Positions 1 to 8,171 of a stretch of DNA of 64,000 bases are shown here, one piece after another. The DNA is taken from the NCBI GenBank assembly GCA_002706365.1, contig PALM01000044.1:1-64000 (forward strand). The letters are read 5' to 3'. Within the stretch, counting starts at the first letter, position 1. The number at the start of each line of letters is the position of its first letter. The notes beneath the pieces are model-generated. The model worked only from the letters and a program-made list of their open reading frames with translations, was not told where the DNA came from and did no database searches. The translations under genes were made by a program, and so were the position numbers. This DNA is from Flavobacteriales bacterium (GTDB taxonomy: Bacteria; Bacteroidota; Bacteroidia; Flavobacteriales_E; Vicingaceae).

Positions 1-107
1 AGTTTCTCTATCAATGCATATACTTCATCTGCAATTTCTATCCCCATTTTCCAAATATGAAGCTTCTTATAGTTGTGACGCTTTTCCATAAGTTTTGATT
101 TTGTCAT
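1..107 (-). CDS. Four-helix-bundle protein, S23/23S-IVS-like (5' part only)
   Basis: The gene starts with ATG at 107 on the minus strand and leaves the window after 35 codons. The visible residues contain the stretch RHNYKKLHIWKMGIEI, which is how free-standing members of the S23-type four-helix-bundle family (named after proteins in 23S rRNA intervening sequences) usually begin. A second, decayed copy of the same gene lies near 29,267 on the other strand, and the leaders of the two copies are also alike. A block of ARYCTAG repeats lies about 45 bp upstream of the start codon. The family has no established catalytic role; I infer that it belongs to a small dispersed element. Confidence 0.75.
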   Translation of the reverse strand, partial: MTKSKLMEKRHNYKKLHIWKMGIEIADEVYALIEK

Positions 108-151
108 GACTTATTAAAAGGTACAACAATGATCTTATTACCACAATCCTA

Positions 152-186
152 AGTCTAGATTCTAGGCTCTAGACTCTAGACTCTCT
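152..186. repeat. ARYCTAG 7-bp unit array (arm of dispersed element, copy 1)
   Basis: Read on the minus strand this is a run of CTAG-containing heptamers (AGTCTAG, AGTCTAG, AGCCTAG, AATCTAG, then ACTT). The same type of array, ending in the same CTAGACTT, stands before the four-helix gene at 29,190. It lies 6 bp from the stop codon of the HDAC-family gene. The far arm of this copy would be outside the window. Confidence 0.8.
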
Positions 187-191
187 CACAA

Positions 192-1094
192 CTATTCAAA
201 GATTTCCTTCCCCAAGCGATAGGTATTGCTGTGAGCTTCCACAATGACTTTGATATCCTTAGAATACCCACCACCCATACAAGCCATTAAAGAGATGTTC
301 TTGGATTTGGCGGTTTCTAGAACCATTCGATCCCTGGCTTTGCAGTCTTCTAGAGAAACTCCCAATCGACCTAATTTGTCGCCATCCAAGATATCGACCC
401 CCGATTGAAAGAAGATGAAATCCGGATCCAAATGGCTGAAGATCTGATCTAATGCCTTTTCTAAGAGGCCTAAATATTCCGAACCGCTAATGCCATCTTT
501 TAAGGGAACATCCAGATCCGACATTTCTTTCTTTAAAGGATAGTTTTTATCCCCATGCATGCTAAAAGTGAAGACCCGATCGTCATTCTCGAAAATCTTG
601 GCCGTGCCATTGCCTTGATGTACATCCAGATCGATCACTAGGATCTGCTTAGCTAAATTGTTACGCAAGAGGTAGGAGGAAGAAACGGCAATATCGTTTA
701 ACAAACAAAAACCTTCTGCTCTGTCGGCATAGGCATGATGCGTACCACCTGCTATATTGTATGCAATGCTATTTTCCAATGCATGTAGTGAAGCTTGAAT
801 GCTACCACCGGTGATCACCAGTTCGCGATCTACCAATTCGCGACTCAGTGGAAATCCCGAACGCAACTGTTCTTGACGGTTTAACTTTAAGCCATTCAAT
901 TTTTCCCAATATTCGGAATCATGAACCGCTAGAATGTCTTCCAATGACACCGCAGAAGGTTCGAAAAAATTCTCTTCTTCCATAGTGCCTTCAAGCTTTA
1001 GCTGCATGGGAAGTAGTTCGTACTTCTCCATGGGAAAACGATGGTTCTTTGGGAGTGGGTGGACGTAAATAGGTGCCCAGGCAATCTTGATCAA
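192..1094 (-). CDS. Histone-deacetylase-superfamily (AcuC/HDAC-like) deacetylase
   Basis: A 300-residue zinc-dependent amidohydrolase of the arginase/deacetylase fold. The metal- and substrate-site motifs are visible: GGTHHAY near residue 115, VIDLDVHQGNGT near 153-164 (Asp and His zinc ligands) and a GGGYS stretch near 275. Bacterial relatives deacetylate acetylpolyamines or acetyl-CoA synthetase; the actual substrate cannot be told. The conserved N-terminus (KIAWAPIYVHPLP) begins directly at a TTG codon at 1094 and no ATG lies upstream in frame, so I accept TTG as the start. The gene points away from the nos operon and shares only the intergenic region with it. Its stop codon abuts the CTAG repeat array. 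Confidence 0.85.
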   Translation of the reverse strand: MIKIAWAPIYVHPLPKNHRFPMEKYELLPMQLKLEGTMEEENFFEPSAVSLEDILAVHDSEYWEKLNGLKLNRQEQLRSGFPLSRELVDRELVITGGSIQASLHALENSIAYNIAGGTHHAYADRAEGFCLLNDIAVSSSYLLRNNLAKQILVIDLDVHQGNGTAKIFENDDRVFTFSMHGDKNYPLKKEMSDLDVPLKDGISGSEYLGLLEKALDQIFSHLDPDFIFFQSGVDILDGDKLGRLGVSLEDCKARDRMVLETAKSKNISLMACMGGGYSKDIKVIVEAHSNTYRLGKEIFE

Positions 1095-1211
1095 AATTTG
1101 GGTGTTAGAGCTTAATTTCTATATTAGACACATGATTAATATTAACAAATAAAGAATAAGAACAGTTTTTTTTTAACAAAAAAGGATAAAAAGGTCCTTT
1201 ATTATTAAATA

Positions 1212-1225
1212 ATGACAATTATCAT
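1212..1225. promoter_or_regulatory. FNR/DNR-type operator upstream of the nos operon
   Basis: The sequence ATGACAATTATCAT fits the CRP/FNR-family pattern TGAY-N4-RTCA with two symmetric deviations. Its centre (1218.5) lies about 42 bp before the start point predicted from the -7 element at 1248, which is class II activator geometry. Assignment to an FNR, DNR or NnrR homologue is inference; no such regulator is encoded in the window. Confidence 0.6.
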
Positions 1226-1227
1226 AT

Positions 1228-1255
1228 TTTGGGCCTTTACCTACTTATACTTTTG
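1228..1255 (+). promoter_or_regulatory. Bacteroidota-type promoter of the nos operon
   Basis: A perfect TAnnTTTG element (TACTTTTG, 1248-1255) is preceded by TTTG at 1228-1231. The 16-bp gap is slightly short for a -33 box, which suits a promoter that depends on an activator. It is 20 bp before the ATG of the cytochrome c gene, with an A-rich leader and no Shine-Dalgarno sequence. Confidence 0.6.
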
Positions 1256-1275
1256 ACAATAAATACTAATAAACC

Positions 1276-1761
1276 ATGAAAAAATTAATGTTATCTGCGC
1301 TCGTATTTGCAACAGCCTTTATCGCTTGCCAGAGCGACTATCAGAAAGAAATTGAAGAAAGAAAAGCTAAAAAGAAAGCCGAAATCGAAGAGGAATCTAA
1401 GGTTCCTGCTTCTGAAAGGATCACTCTAGATAACAAGGGTGTAGGACCAATAAAGAATATTGAGTTGACTGCCGAAATCGATGAAGAGATGGTGCAAAGA
1501 GGAATGGAGCTTTTTAAGACCAATTGTACAGCATGTCATAAGGTAGATAAAAGGTTTATAGGTCCATCACCAAAAGGAATCATGAAGAGAAGAAGCCCTG
1601 AATGGATTATGAACATGATTTTGGATCCTCAACTTATGGTAGAGCAAGATAGATGTGCTAAAGATCTCTTGGTTGAGTTCAATGGGGCTGCAATGGCAAA
1701 TCAAAATATGACAGAAGAACAAGCTAGGGATATTCTTGAGTATTTCAGAACGCTTGAATAA
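1276..1761 (+). CDS. Monohaem cytochrome c lipoprotein, nos operon
   Basis: A 161-residue lipoprotein. A signal peptide ends in a lipobox (FIAC, Cys at about 19), followed by a charged Glu/Lys-rich linker (about 25-45) and one c-type haem site CTACH at residues 84-88. Met residues near 138 can serve as the sixth ligand. As first gene of the nos operon it is likely the periplasmic electron carrier that feeds NosZ, replacing the NosR route of clade I systems, as cytochromes c do in clade II nos clusters. The donor role is inferred from position. Start: ATG 20 bp after the promoter element. Confidence 0.88.
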   Translation: MKKLMLSALVFATAFIACQSDYQKEIEERKAKKKAEIEEESKVPASERITLDNKGVGPIKNIELTAEIDEEMVQRGMELFKTNCTACHKVDKRFIGPSPKGIMKRRSPEWIMNMILDPQLMVEQDRCAKDLLVEFNGAAMANQNMTEEQARDILEYFRTLE

Positions 1762-1788
1762 TAAGAATCAAACACTAAACCAACTATC

Positions 1789-2352
1789 ATGAAAAAACTA
1801 GTAAAGCTACTATTCGGACTAATTGTGATTACAGCTGTTAGTTGTACTTCAACTAGCCAGAACTCCCAGGACAACTCTTCTGAAGAGTTGCAGATGGATA
1901 AGACTGAAGGCCAGGCCTTTGTGGAAGATGATGTATCCAATCCAAATATCTTACAGGTTGCTTCAAAGTCAGAAGACCATTCTACTTTGGTAGCGGCCGT
2001 GCAAGCTGCAGATCTTGAAAATGCTTTGGTAAATGCAGGCCCATTAATGGTTTTTGCACCTGTGAATGCGGCTTTCGATGCCTTACCGGATGGCACAGTT
2101 GAAAGTCTATTAAAAGAAGAGAATAAGGATCAGCTAGCTAATATTCTCAAGTATCATGTAACTCCTGGTAAATATTCAAAAGACTTCTTAAAGAAGTTCA
2201 AAAAACTCGGACAGGCCAATGACCAAAGTGTCGAGGTTAAAGTTGAAGGAGATGATGTATATGTGGGAGGAGCCAAGATTATCGCTTCTGTTGAAGCAAG
2301 TAATGGAATTATTCATGTAGTGGATAAAGTAATTATTCCACCATCAGAATAG
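1789..2352 (+). CDS. Fasciclin (FAS1)-domain lipoprotein in nos operon
   Basis: A 187-residue protein with a lipobox signal peptide (TAVSC, Cys about 19), a short acidic linker and one FAS1 domain over roughly residues 50-186. The H1-like segment MVFAPVNAAFDALP and the H2-like end NGIIHVVDKVIIP are both clear. FAS1 domains mediate protein or surface contacts and have no known enzymatic part in N2O reduction. The gene sits 27 bp after the cytochrome gene and 23 bp before nosZ, so it is almost certainly co-transcribed. A role as an outer- or inner-membrane scaffold for NosZ is only a guess. Confidence 0.88.
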   Translation: MKKLVKLLFGLIVITAVSCTSTSQNSQDNSSEELQMDKTEGQAFVEDDVSNPNILQVASKSEDHSTLVAAVQAADLENALVNAGPLMVFAPVNAAFDALPDGTVESLLKEENKDQLANILKYHVTPGKYSKDFLKKFKKLGQANDQSVEVKVEGDDVYVGGAKIIASVEASNGIIHVVDKVIIPPSE

Positions 2353-2375
2353 ATGTACTAACTATAAAATTATAA

Positions 2376-4343
2376 ATGATGAAAAATAGATTGATGAAAA
2401 TCTCAAGCCTACTCTTCGCAGCTAGCCTATTTGCTGCTTGTGGCGGGGACATGGCCAAGAATTCTGGGAGTGGAGGAGCACTAGGCTCAAGTGTAGCTGA
2501 AAAGGTTTATATTGCTCCAGGAGAACAAGATGATTACTATGCTTTCATGTCAGGTGGGTATAGTGGAAATATCACAGTTTATGGACTTCCATCTGGAAGG
2601 CTATTCAAAGAGATCCCTGTATTCTCACAATTCCCAACATCAGGCTACGGGTATTCTGAAGAAACAAAACCAATGCTAAATACTTCATTTGGCTTTGTTC
2701 CATGGGATGATGCTCACCACCCGGATATTTCTCAAACGAACGGAGAATTAGATGGAAGGTGGATGTTTATCAATGGAAATAACACACCTCGAATTGCCAG
2801 AATTAGTCTGAGCACATTCGAAACTGAAGAGATTATTGAGGTGCCAAATAGTGCCGGTAATCACAGCTCTTCTTTTATTACTGAGAACACTGAGTATGTG
2901 GTTGCTGGAACCCGTTTTGCAGTTCCAGTACCTCAGGCTGATGTGCCAATTTCTGAATATAAAGGAAGCTTCAAAGGTGCTTTGTCTTTTATTTCTATAG
3001 AACCAGAGCACGGTCATATGGATATAAAATTCCAATTGATCATGCCGGGCTTTAATTACGATCTATCTCACCCAGGTAGAAACAAATCTCACGGTTGGTT
3101 CTTCTTTTCTACTTACAATACTGAAGAAGCCAGTACGCTGCTGGAAGTCAATGCTTCACAAAACGACAAGGACTTTATTGCAGCTGTTAATTGGAAGAAG
3201 ATAGAGGAGTTTGTAGAGAATGGCGGCGGTACCAAGATGCCAGTTGAGTATATGCATAATGTATATGATGAGGCTACACACACTGCTACATCAACTTTAA
3301 AAAAGGAGGTTGTAACGGTTAACCCGGCTGATGTTCCTGGAGCAATTTATTTGTTACCCACGCCAAAATCACCTCATGGATGTGATGTAGATCCTTCTGG
3401 GAATTACATTATTGGAAGTGGAAAATTATCTGCTGACGTCACAGTTCACTCTTTTGAGAATATGTTGGCTGCAATCGAAGCAGAAAAATTTGATGGTGAA
3501 GCCTATGGAATACCAATTCTAAATTTTGAGGATGTAATGGCTGGAACCGTTAAGAGTGGTGGCTTAGGGCCTTTGCATACTGAGTTTGACGGCAAGGGTA
3601 ATGCATATACGACCTTCTTTATTTCTTCTGAAGTAGTAAAATGGGAATTGGGAAGCTGGGAAGTGATAGACCGTCAGCCTACCTATTATTCTGTTGGTCA
3701 CCTTATGATCCCAGGTGGTAATTCAAGAAAGCCATTTGGAAAATATATGGTAGCCTTGAACAAGATCACCAAGGATAGATACCTTCCAACTGGTCCTGAA
3801 ATGGAGCACTCTGCCCAATTATATGATATTTCTGGAGAGAAGATGGAGCTGTTATCCGACTTTCCAACACATGGAGAGCCTCACTATGCAGCCGGTTGTC
3901 CTGCAGAACTGCTTAGAGAAAATTCCAAAAAGATCTACCGTATTGATGAAAATGAACATCCTTATGCTATAAAGGATCCTTCTCAAGCGAGAGTTGAGAG
4001 AGATGGAAAAGAAGTACATATTTATATGTCGACGATTCGAAGCCATTTTACACCTGATAATATTGAAGGTATTAAGGTAGGAGATAAAGTGTACTTCCAT
4101 ATTACAAACCATGAGCAGGATTTTGATGTTCCACATGGGTTCTCAATGATCGGTCAGAACACATCCGAACTTTTGGTAATGCCCGGACAAACAAAATCTA
4201 GTTTGTGGGAGCCTAAAAAGGTTGGAGTATGGCCATTTTATTGCACAGATTTCTGTTCAGCATTGCACCAGGAAATGCAAGGGTATATAAGAGTATCTCC
4301 TGCAAGTTCTGACTTAGAGCTAAGTTGGTCTTTAGGAGATTAG
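2376..4343 (+). CDS. nosZ: Nitrous-oxide reductase, clade II (Sec/lipoprotein type)
   Basis: A 655-residue terminal reductase that converts N2O to N2. The N-terminus is a Sec lipoprotein signal (LFAAC, Cys about 21) without a twin-arginine motif, which marks clade II. The seven-bladed propeller carries the His-containing stretches for the CuZ cluster, including DDAHH near 111-115, SPHGCDV, GPLHTEF and MEHSAQL. The C-terminal cupredoxin has the CuA motif C-x3-C-x3-H-x2-M at residues 623, 627, 631 and 634, and an upstream His in VPHGFSM. Copper-site assembly genes follow directly. All expected ligand regions are present, so the enzyme should be functional. Confidence 0.97.
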   Translation: MMKNRLMKISSLLFAASLFAACGGDMAKNSGSGGALGSSVAEKVYIAPGEQDDYYAFMSGGYSGNITVYGLPSGRLFKEIPVFSQFPTSGYGYSEETKPMLNTSFGFVPWDDAHHPDISQTNGELDGRWMFINGNNTPRIARISLSTFETEEIIEVPNSAGNHSSSFITENTEYVVAGTRFAVPVPQADVPISEYKGSFKGALSFISIEPEHGHMDIKFQLIMPGFNYDLSHPGRNKSHGWFFFSTYNTEEASTLLEVNASQNDKDFIAAVNWKKIEEFVENGGGTKMPVEYMHNVYDEATHTATSTLKKEVVTVNPADVPGAIYLLPTPKSPHGCDVDPSGNYIIGSGKLSADVTVHSFENMLAAIEAEKFDGEAYGIPILNFEDVMAGTVKSGGLGPLHTEFDGKGNAYTTFFISSEVVKWELGSWEVIDRQPTYYSVGHLMIPGGNSRKPFGKYMVALNKITKDRYLPTGPEMEHSAQLYDISGEKMELLSDFPTHGEPHYAAGCPAELLRENSKKIYRIDENEHPYAIKDPSQARVERDGKEVHIYMSTIRSHFTPDNIEGIKVGDKVYFHITNHEQDFDVPHGFSMIGQNTSELLVMPGQTKSSLWEPKKVGVWPFYCTDFCSALHQEMQGYIRVSPASSDLELSWSLGD

Positions 4344-4355
4344 TGGTTTGTTAAA

Positions 4356-4391
4356 TTGTTAGGAGTGGGAATAGTCTTCCACTCCTAACAA
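4356..4391 (+). terminator. Strong hairpin between nosZ and the downstream maturation genes
   Basis: Perfect 13-bp arms (TTGTTAGGAGTGG and its complement) enclose a 10-nt loop. No U-run follows; the next bases are AAATTCCC. The next gene starts 17 bp later, so this may be a partial terminator or an mRNA-stabilising 3' end that gives more nosZ message than nosB-nosY message. Confidence 0.65.
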
Positions 4392-4408
4392 AATTCCCTT
4401 AAATCTTT

Positions 4409-5023
4409 ATGAAAAAAGCAAGTATAATAATGATCATTGGCTCTCTATGTCTATTGAGTCTTTTTGTATTTCCTATGTGGAATATTCAGCTGGGAGCACC
4501 TCAGTATCCAGAACCATTGGGAATAGATATCTATATAACCGGTCTTCAAGGACAAAGTGAGTTTGATATTCAGAATATTGATGGACTGAACCATTACATA
4601 GGAATGAAAACACTACCAAAACCCGACGATATGTGGGAGTTCTCTGTGTTTCCAATGGTTACACTGGGAATGTCGATTCTAGGAGTTCTTTTGGGTATTC
4701 TAGGACTAATGAGAAAGATTAGGCCGAGTTTTTTCTTGTATTGGTTTCTTCTTATGAGTGTACTTGGAATACTTGGTGTTTATGATTTTAATCAATGGTT
4801 GGTTGAATATGGAACTGATCTTGATCCAAATGCCATAATGAAACTTCAAAACCCAGATGGAACACCAATGAAATATAATCCACCTCTATTTGGGCACAAA
4901 AAGCTATTGAACTTTGATGCTTATTCGTATCCAAGAATTGGAGGAATTTTGTTGTGGGTAGGAATGATGCTCACCTTACTTGCTTTTTTTGTAGGTAAAA
5001 GAGATAAAAGTCTCATTTCATGA
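4409..5023 (+). CDS. NosB-like membrane protein of the nos operon
   Basis: A 204-residue protein with about four transmembrane segments (about 5-25, 85-105, 110-130 and 175-195) and a periplasmic loop between the first two that holds an aromatic/proline-rich stretch. Clade II nos clusters characteristically carry a membrane protein of unknown function, NosB, right after nosZ; the position and topology here match, but I cannot confirm homology by eye, so no symbol is given. It overlaps nosL by 4 bp (ATGA), which indicates translational coupling. Confidence 0.7.
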   Translation: MKKASIIMIIGSLCLLSLFVFPMWNIQLGAPQYPEPLGIDIYITGLQGQSEFDIQNIDGLNHYIGMKTLPKPDDMWEFSVFPMVTLGMSILGVLLGILGLMRKIRPSFFLYWFLLMSVLGILGVYDFNQWLVEYGTDLDPNAIMKLQNPDGTPMKYNPPLFGHKKLLNFDAYSYPRIGGILLWVGMMLTLLAFFVGKRDKSLIS

Positions 5024-5451
5024 TGAAGTTCATTTCTAGCTTAGTTCTGATTTCCTTACTCACAGCATGTTCAATAGAGCCGAAACCAATTGAGTATGGG
5101 ACAGATACTTGCCATTATTGTAGAATGACAATAGTGGATAAGATCCATGCCGCAGAGATAGTTACAGATAAGGGCAAAGTATTCAAGTTTGATGCAGCAG
5201 AATGTCTACTCAACTACAAGTCCGAATTGGAATCAACTGAAAGTTATCTTTTTCTAACAAATACATTTGATAAGCCCTCTCAGCTTGTATCAATGAATGA
5301 AGCGCACTATCTGATTAGTGAAGAATTGCCCAGTCCAATGGGAGCCTTTTTAACTGCCTTTGAATCTGAAAAACAGATTGTGAAGGTCCACAAAGATAAA
5401 GGAGGAATAATTTTCAGCTTCTCAGAATTAGAAGAGAAGTTCAACAAATAA
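5020..5451 (+). CDS. nosL: NosL copper chaperone lipoprotein
   Basis: A 143-residue lipoprotein (lipobox LLTAC, Cys about 16) of the NosL family, which delivers Cu(I) to apo-NosZ in the periplasm. The motif C-x2-C-R-M is at residues 31-35, followed by the FDAAECLLNY segment and the family hallmark LPSPMGAF near 107-114. It overlaps the NosB-like gene by 4 bp. A second NosL domain, fused to a barrel, is encoded by the next gene. Confidence 0.93.
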   Translation: MMKFISSLVLISLLTACSIEPKPIEYGTDTCHYCRMTIVDKIHAAEIVTDKGKVFKFDAAECLLNYKSELESTESYLFLTNTFDKPSQLVSMNEAHYLISEELPSPMGAFLTAFESEKQIVKVHKDKGGIIFSFSELEEKFNK

Positions 5452-5490
5452 TTAAATTAGTTCAAAACCTCTGAGCCCTCAAAAATATAA

Positions 5491-6921
5491 GTGATGTTAA
5501 GATTGAAGAATGTATTTATCCTAATGCTGGGTCTTTTTCTCTCATTTAAACTCAGTGCACAAACGAAAGAGTATTGTAGTTTATGTAATATGATCATCAA
5601 AGATGACCTTCATAAAGCTACTGCAGAAGAGAATGGAGAGACCTTAAATTTTGATGCAATTGAATGCCTTTTCAATTATCAAAAGAAAGAGAATGTAAAC
5701 TTAGAAAATATGAAGGTAATCGATTATAATACCGGAGATTATATTGATGCAACATCAGCATATTATCTTAAGTGTAAAGAAATTCCAAGTCCAATGGGAG
5801 CATTCCTCTCTGCCTTCAATAGTCAAGAAGAAGCTCAAAAGATGAAATTGGATAAAGGCGGAGAGGTTTATGATTATGAGGAATTAAAAGCACGTTTTGA
5901 AAAATCGGACTTTGGCGACAATGATCATGGTCATCATCACCATCATAATAGAGCCGACGCTCATGCTCCAATTGGTGTTATGGGCGATCACCTTCACCCT
6001 AAAGGCGGCCTTATGATATCATACCGTCATATGAATATGTTTATGGATGGCAATCGCGATGGATCTAACTTGATCGATGATAGTGAAGTATACAATGATT
6101 ATATGGTAGCTCCTCAAGAGATGGGAATGGAAATGCATATGCTAGGACTGATGTATGCTCCGTCTGACCGACTAACCATCATGATTATGCAATCCTATAT
6201 TAGTAATCAAATGGACCTAATAGCCAGAATGAAGATGGACGGGGGAATGAATGGTATGATGGGTTCAATGTTCATGATGAGAGAATTCTCAACCTCAAGT
6301 CAAGGACTAGGAGACCTTAAATTGAGTGCACTTTATGGGTTGATGAATAGAGAAAAGAGCAGTCTTCATATGAATCTCAAGTTGAGTTTGCCTACTGGAA
6401 GTATTTCTGAAACAGATGATACCCCAATGAAAGATGGTGTCAGACTTCCTTACCCTATGCAATTGGGAAGTGGTACAGTCGACTATGGCCTAGGTGCCAC
6501 ATACAAAAAGATGTATAGGAAATTCTCATTGGGCTGTCAACTCAATACACTTTTCAGAGCTGGAGAGAATACTGAAGGATACAGATGGGGTGACATTTAC
6601 GAATTGAATACATGGGGAGCTTATTTACTATCACAAAGTTTTAGCCTTTCTGCACGTTTAAATGCAACACACACTTCTGAAATGTTGGGTAATGATGAGA
6701 ATCTGAATTCAGAAATGGTCTCAACTGCAGATCCAAATAACTTCAGCGGGGAGGTATTCAATACATTTATTGGCCTGAACTATGCCTTTTCTGATGATTC
6801 TAAACTGAGCAAGATCCAATTGGGAGCTGAAGCCGGAGTGCCATTATATCAGAATTATTCAGGGGTGCATATGAATTCACAGTATGCCATTAATTTAGGG
6901 CTAAAGTATAATCTACTTTAG
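5491..6921 (+). CDS. NosL domain fused to an outer-membrane beta-barrel
   Basis: A 476-residue protein with a cleavable signal peptide (to about residue 24) and a complete NosL-like domain at about 25-138 (CSLCNM with Cys29 and Cys32; FDAIECLFNY; IPSPMGAF). A His-rich hinge at about 147-172 (five consecutive His, then DHLHPKGG) leads into a Met-rich C-terminal region that looks like an outer-membrane beta-barrel of the transporter type found near copper genes. Amphipathic strands and paired Met residues (MEMHML, MNGMMGSMFMM) are visible. Known: NosL binds Cu(I). Inferred: the protein carries copper across or at the outer membrane to the NosZ pathway. The fusion is continuous, without a frameshift. 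Confidence 0.85.
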   Translation: MMLRLKNVFILMLGLFLSFKLSAQTKEYCSLCNMIIKDDLHKATAEENGETLNFDAIECLFNYQKKENVNLENMKVIDYNTGDYIDATSAYYLKCKEIPSPMGAFLSAFNSQEEAQKMKLDKGGEVYDYEELKARFEKSDFGDNDHGHHHHHNRADAHAPIGVMGDHLHPKGGLMISYRHMNMFMDGNRDGSNLIDDSEVYNDYMVAPQEMGMEMHMLGLMYAPSDRLTIMIMQSYISNQMDLIARMKMDGGMNGMMGSMFMMREFSTSSQGLGDLKLSALYGLMNREKSSLHMNLKLSLPTGSISETDDTPMKDGVRLPYPMQLGSGTVDYGLGATYKKMYRKFSLGCQLNTLFRAGENTEGYRWGDIYELNTWGAYLLSQSFSLSARLNATHTSEMLGNDENLNSEMVSTADPNNFSGEVFNTFIGLNYAFSDDSKLSKIQLGAEAGVPLYQNYSGVHMNSQYAINLGLKYNLL

Positions 6922-8171
6922 TGCAGAAATTCTACCTACATAGTAGCCGGTTAATCTTTTTCTTGGCTTTTCTTTTTGTCTTTCAGAATGCAGAGGCAAA
7001 AACGATAGATGTATGCAAAGAATGCAACTCTACCACCATACAAAAAGGAATAGATAAATCCTCAGCAGGAGATACTATTCGAATAGCTTCAGGGATTTAT
7101 TACGAGCACAACATTCTGATCGACAAACCTATAACAGTTGTAGGAATAGATATGCCAACGGTTGACGGAGAGGAGCAAGGTGGAATCTTTAGTATTTCAG
7201 CAGATGGAGTGAGTCTTATTGGACTAAAGGTCATCAATGTAGGTGTGAGTTTTACTTCAGATTTTGCAGCGGTCTACTTATCGAGATGTAGTGATTTTAC
7301 ATTGAAGAATCTTGTTTTGGAAGACCTTTTCTTTGGTTTCTTGATTGAAAAATCCTCCAATGGCTTGGTTGAGGGCAATAAAATTATTGGAGAAGCAAAA
7401 GATGAATACAATTCAGGAAATGGCATCCATCTTTGGTATTCAAATAATATAAAGATCTACAACAATCATATTGAAGGTGTAAGAGATGGTATTTATCTTG
7501 AATTTGCCGATACTATTGATGTGAAACGAAATGTGAGCAAGAATAATTTGCGATATGGTTTGCATTTCATGTTTTCCAATAATGATGAGTATTCAGAAAA
7601 TATATTCCAAAATAATGGAGCTGGAGTGGCTGTTATGTTCTCTAAACACATCAGAATGTATAAGAATGAGTTTCGCGATAATTGGGGTACGGCCTCTTTT
7701 GGATTGTTACTTAAAGAGATCAATGACCTTGAGGTAATAGATAATACATTTAGTAATAACACGATCGCAATCAGTGTCGAAGGGGCAAATCGAGTCAATT
7801 ATAGGTCAAACACATTTTCTTCTAATGGATGGGCCATTAAAGTGAGAGGGGCTTGCTACTCTAATCGCTTTCAGGCTAATGAGTTCTTGAATAACTCTTT
7901 TGACCTTTCATACAATAGTCGAATTAACGACAATCTCTTTGAAGGTAATTATTGGAGTCAGTATAGTGGATATGATTTAGATAGAGATGGTGTTGGAGAT
8001 GTTCCTTATCGTCCTGTGAAGCTTTTTTCTTATATCGTTAATAGAACTCCGGAAGCCATCGTGCTTCTGAGAAGTTTGTTTATTGATATAATTGATTTTT
8101 CAGAAAAAGTCTCTCCCGTATTCACACCTGATGAACTCAAAGATGAGAAACCATTAATGAAACCGCTATGA
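6921..8171 (+). CDS. nosD: NosD, periplasmic copper-site assembly protein
   Basis: A 416-residue right-handed beta-helix protein with CASH/NosD-type repeats (many NxI/NxF turns from about 90 to 340) after a signal peptide ending near AEA-KT. NosD works with the NosFY ABC transporter in building the CuZ sulfide-bridged copper cluster. The start is a GTG at 6921 whose first base is the last base of the preceding TAG stop, so translation is probably coupled. It overlaps nosF by 4 bp at the other end. Confidence 0.93.
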   Translation: MQKFYLHSSRLIFFLAFLFVFQNAEAKTIDVCKECNSTTIQKGIDKSSAGDTIRIASGIYYEHNILIDKPITVVGIDMPTVDGEEQGGIFSISADGVSLIGLKVINVGVSFTSDFAAVYLSRCSDFTLKNLVLEDLFFGFLIEKSSNGLVEGNKIIGEAKDEYNSGNGIHLWYSNNIKIYNNHIEGVRDGIYLEFADTIDVKRNVSKNNLRYGLHFMFSNNDEYSENIFQNNGAGVAVMFSKHIRMYKNEFRDNWGTASFGLLLKEINDLEVIDNTFSNNTIAISVEGANRVNYRSNTFSSNGWAIKVRGACYSNRFQANEFLNNSFDLSYNSRINDNLFEGNYWSQYSGYDLDRDGVGDVPYRPVKLFSYIVNRTPEAIVLLRSLFIDIIDFSEKVSPVFTPDELKDEKPLMKPL

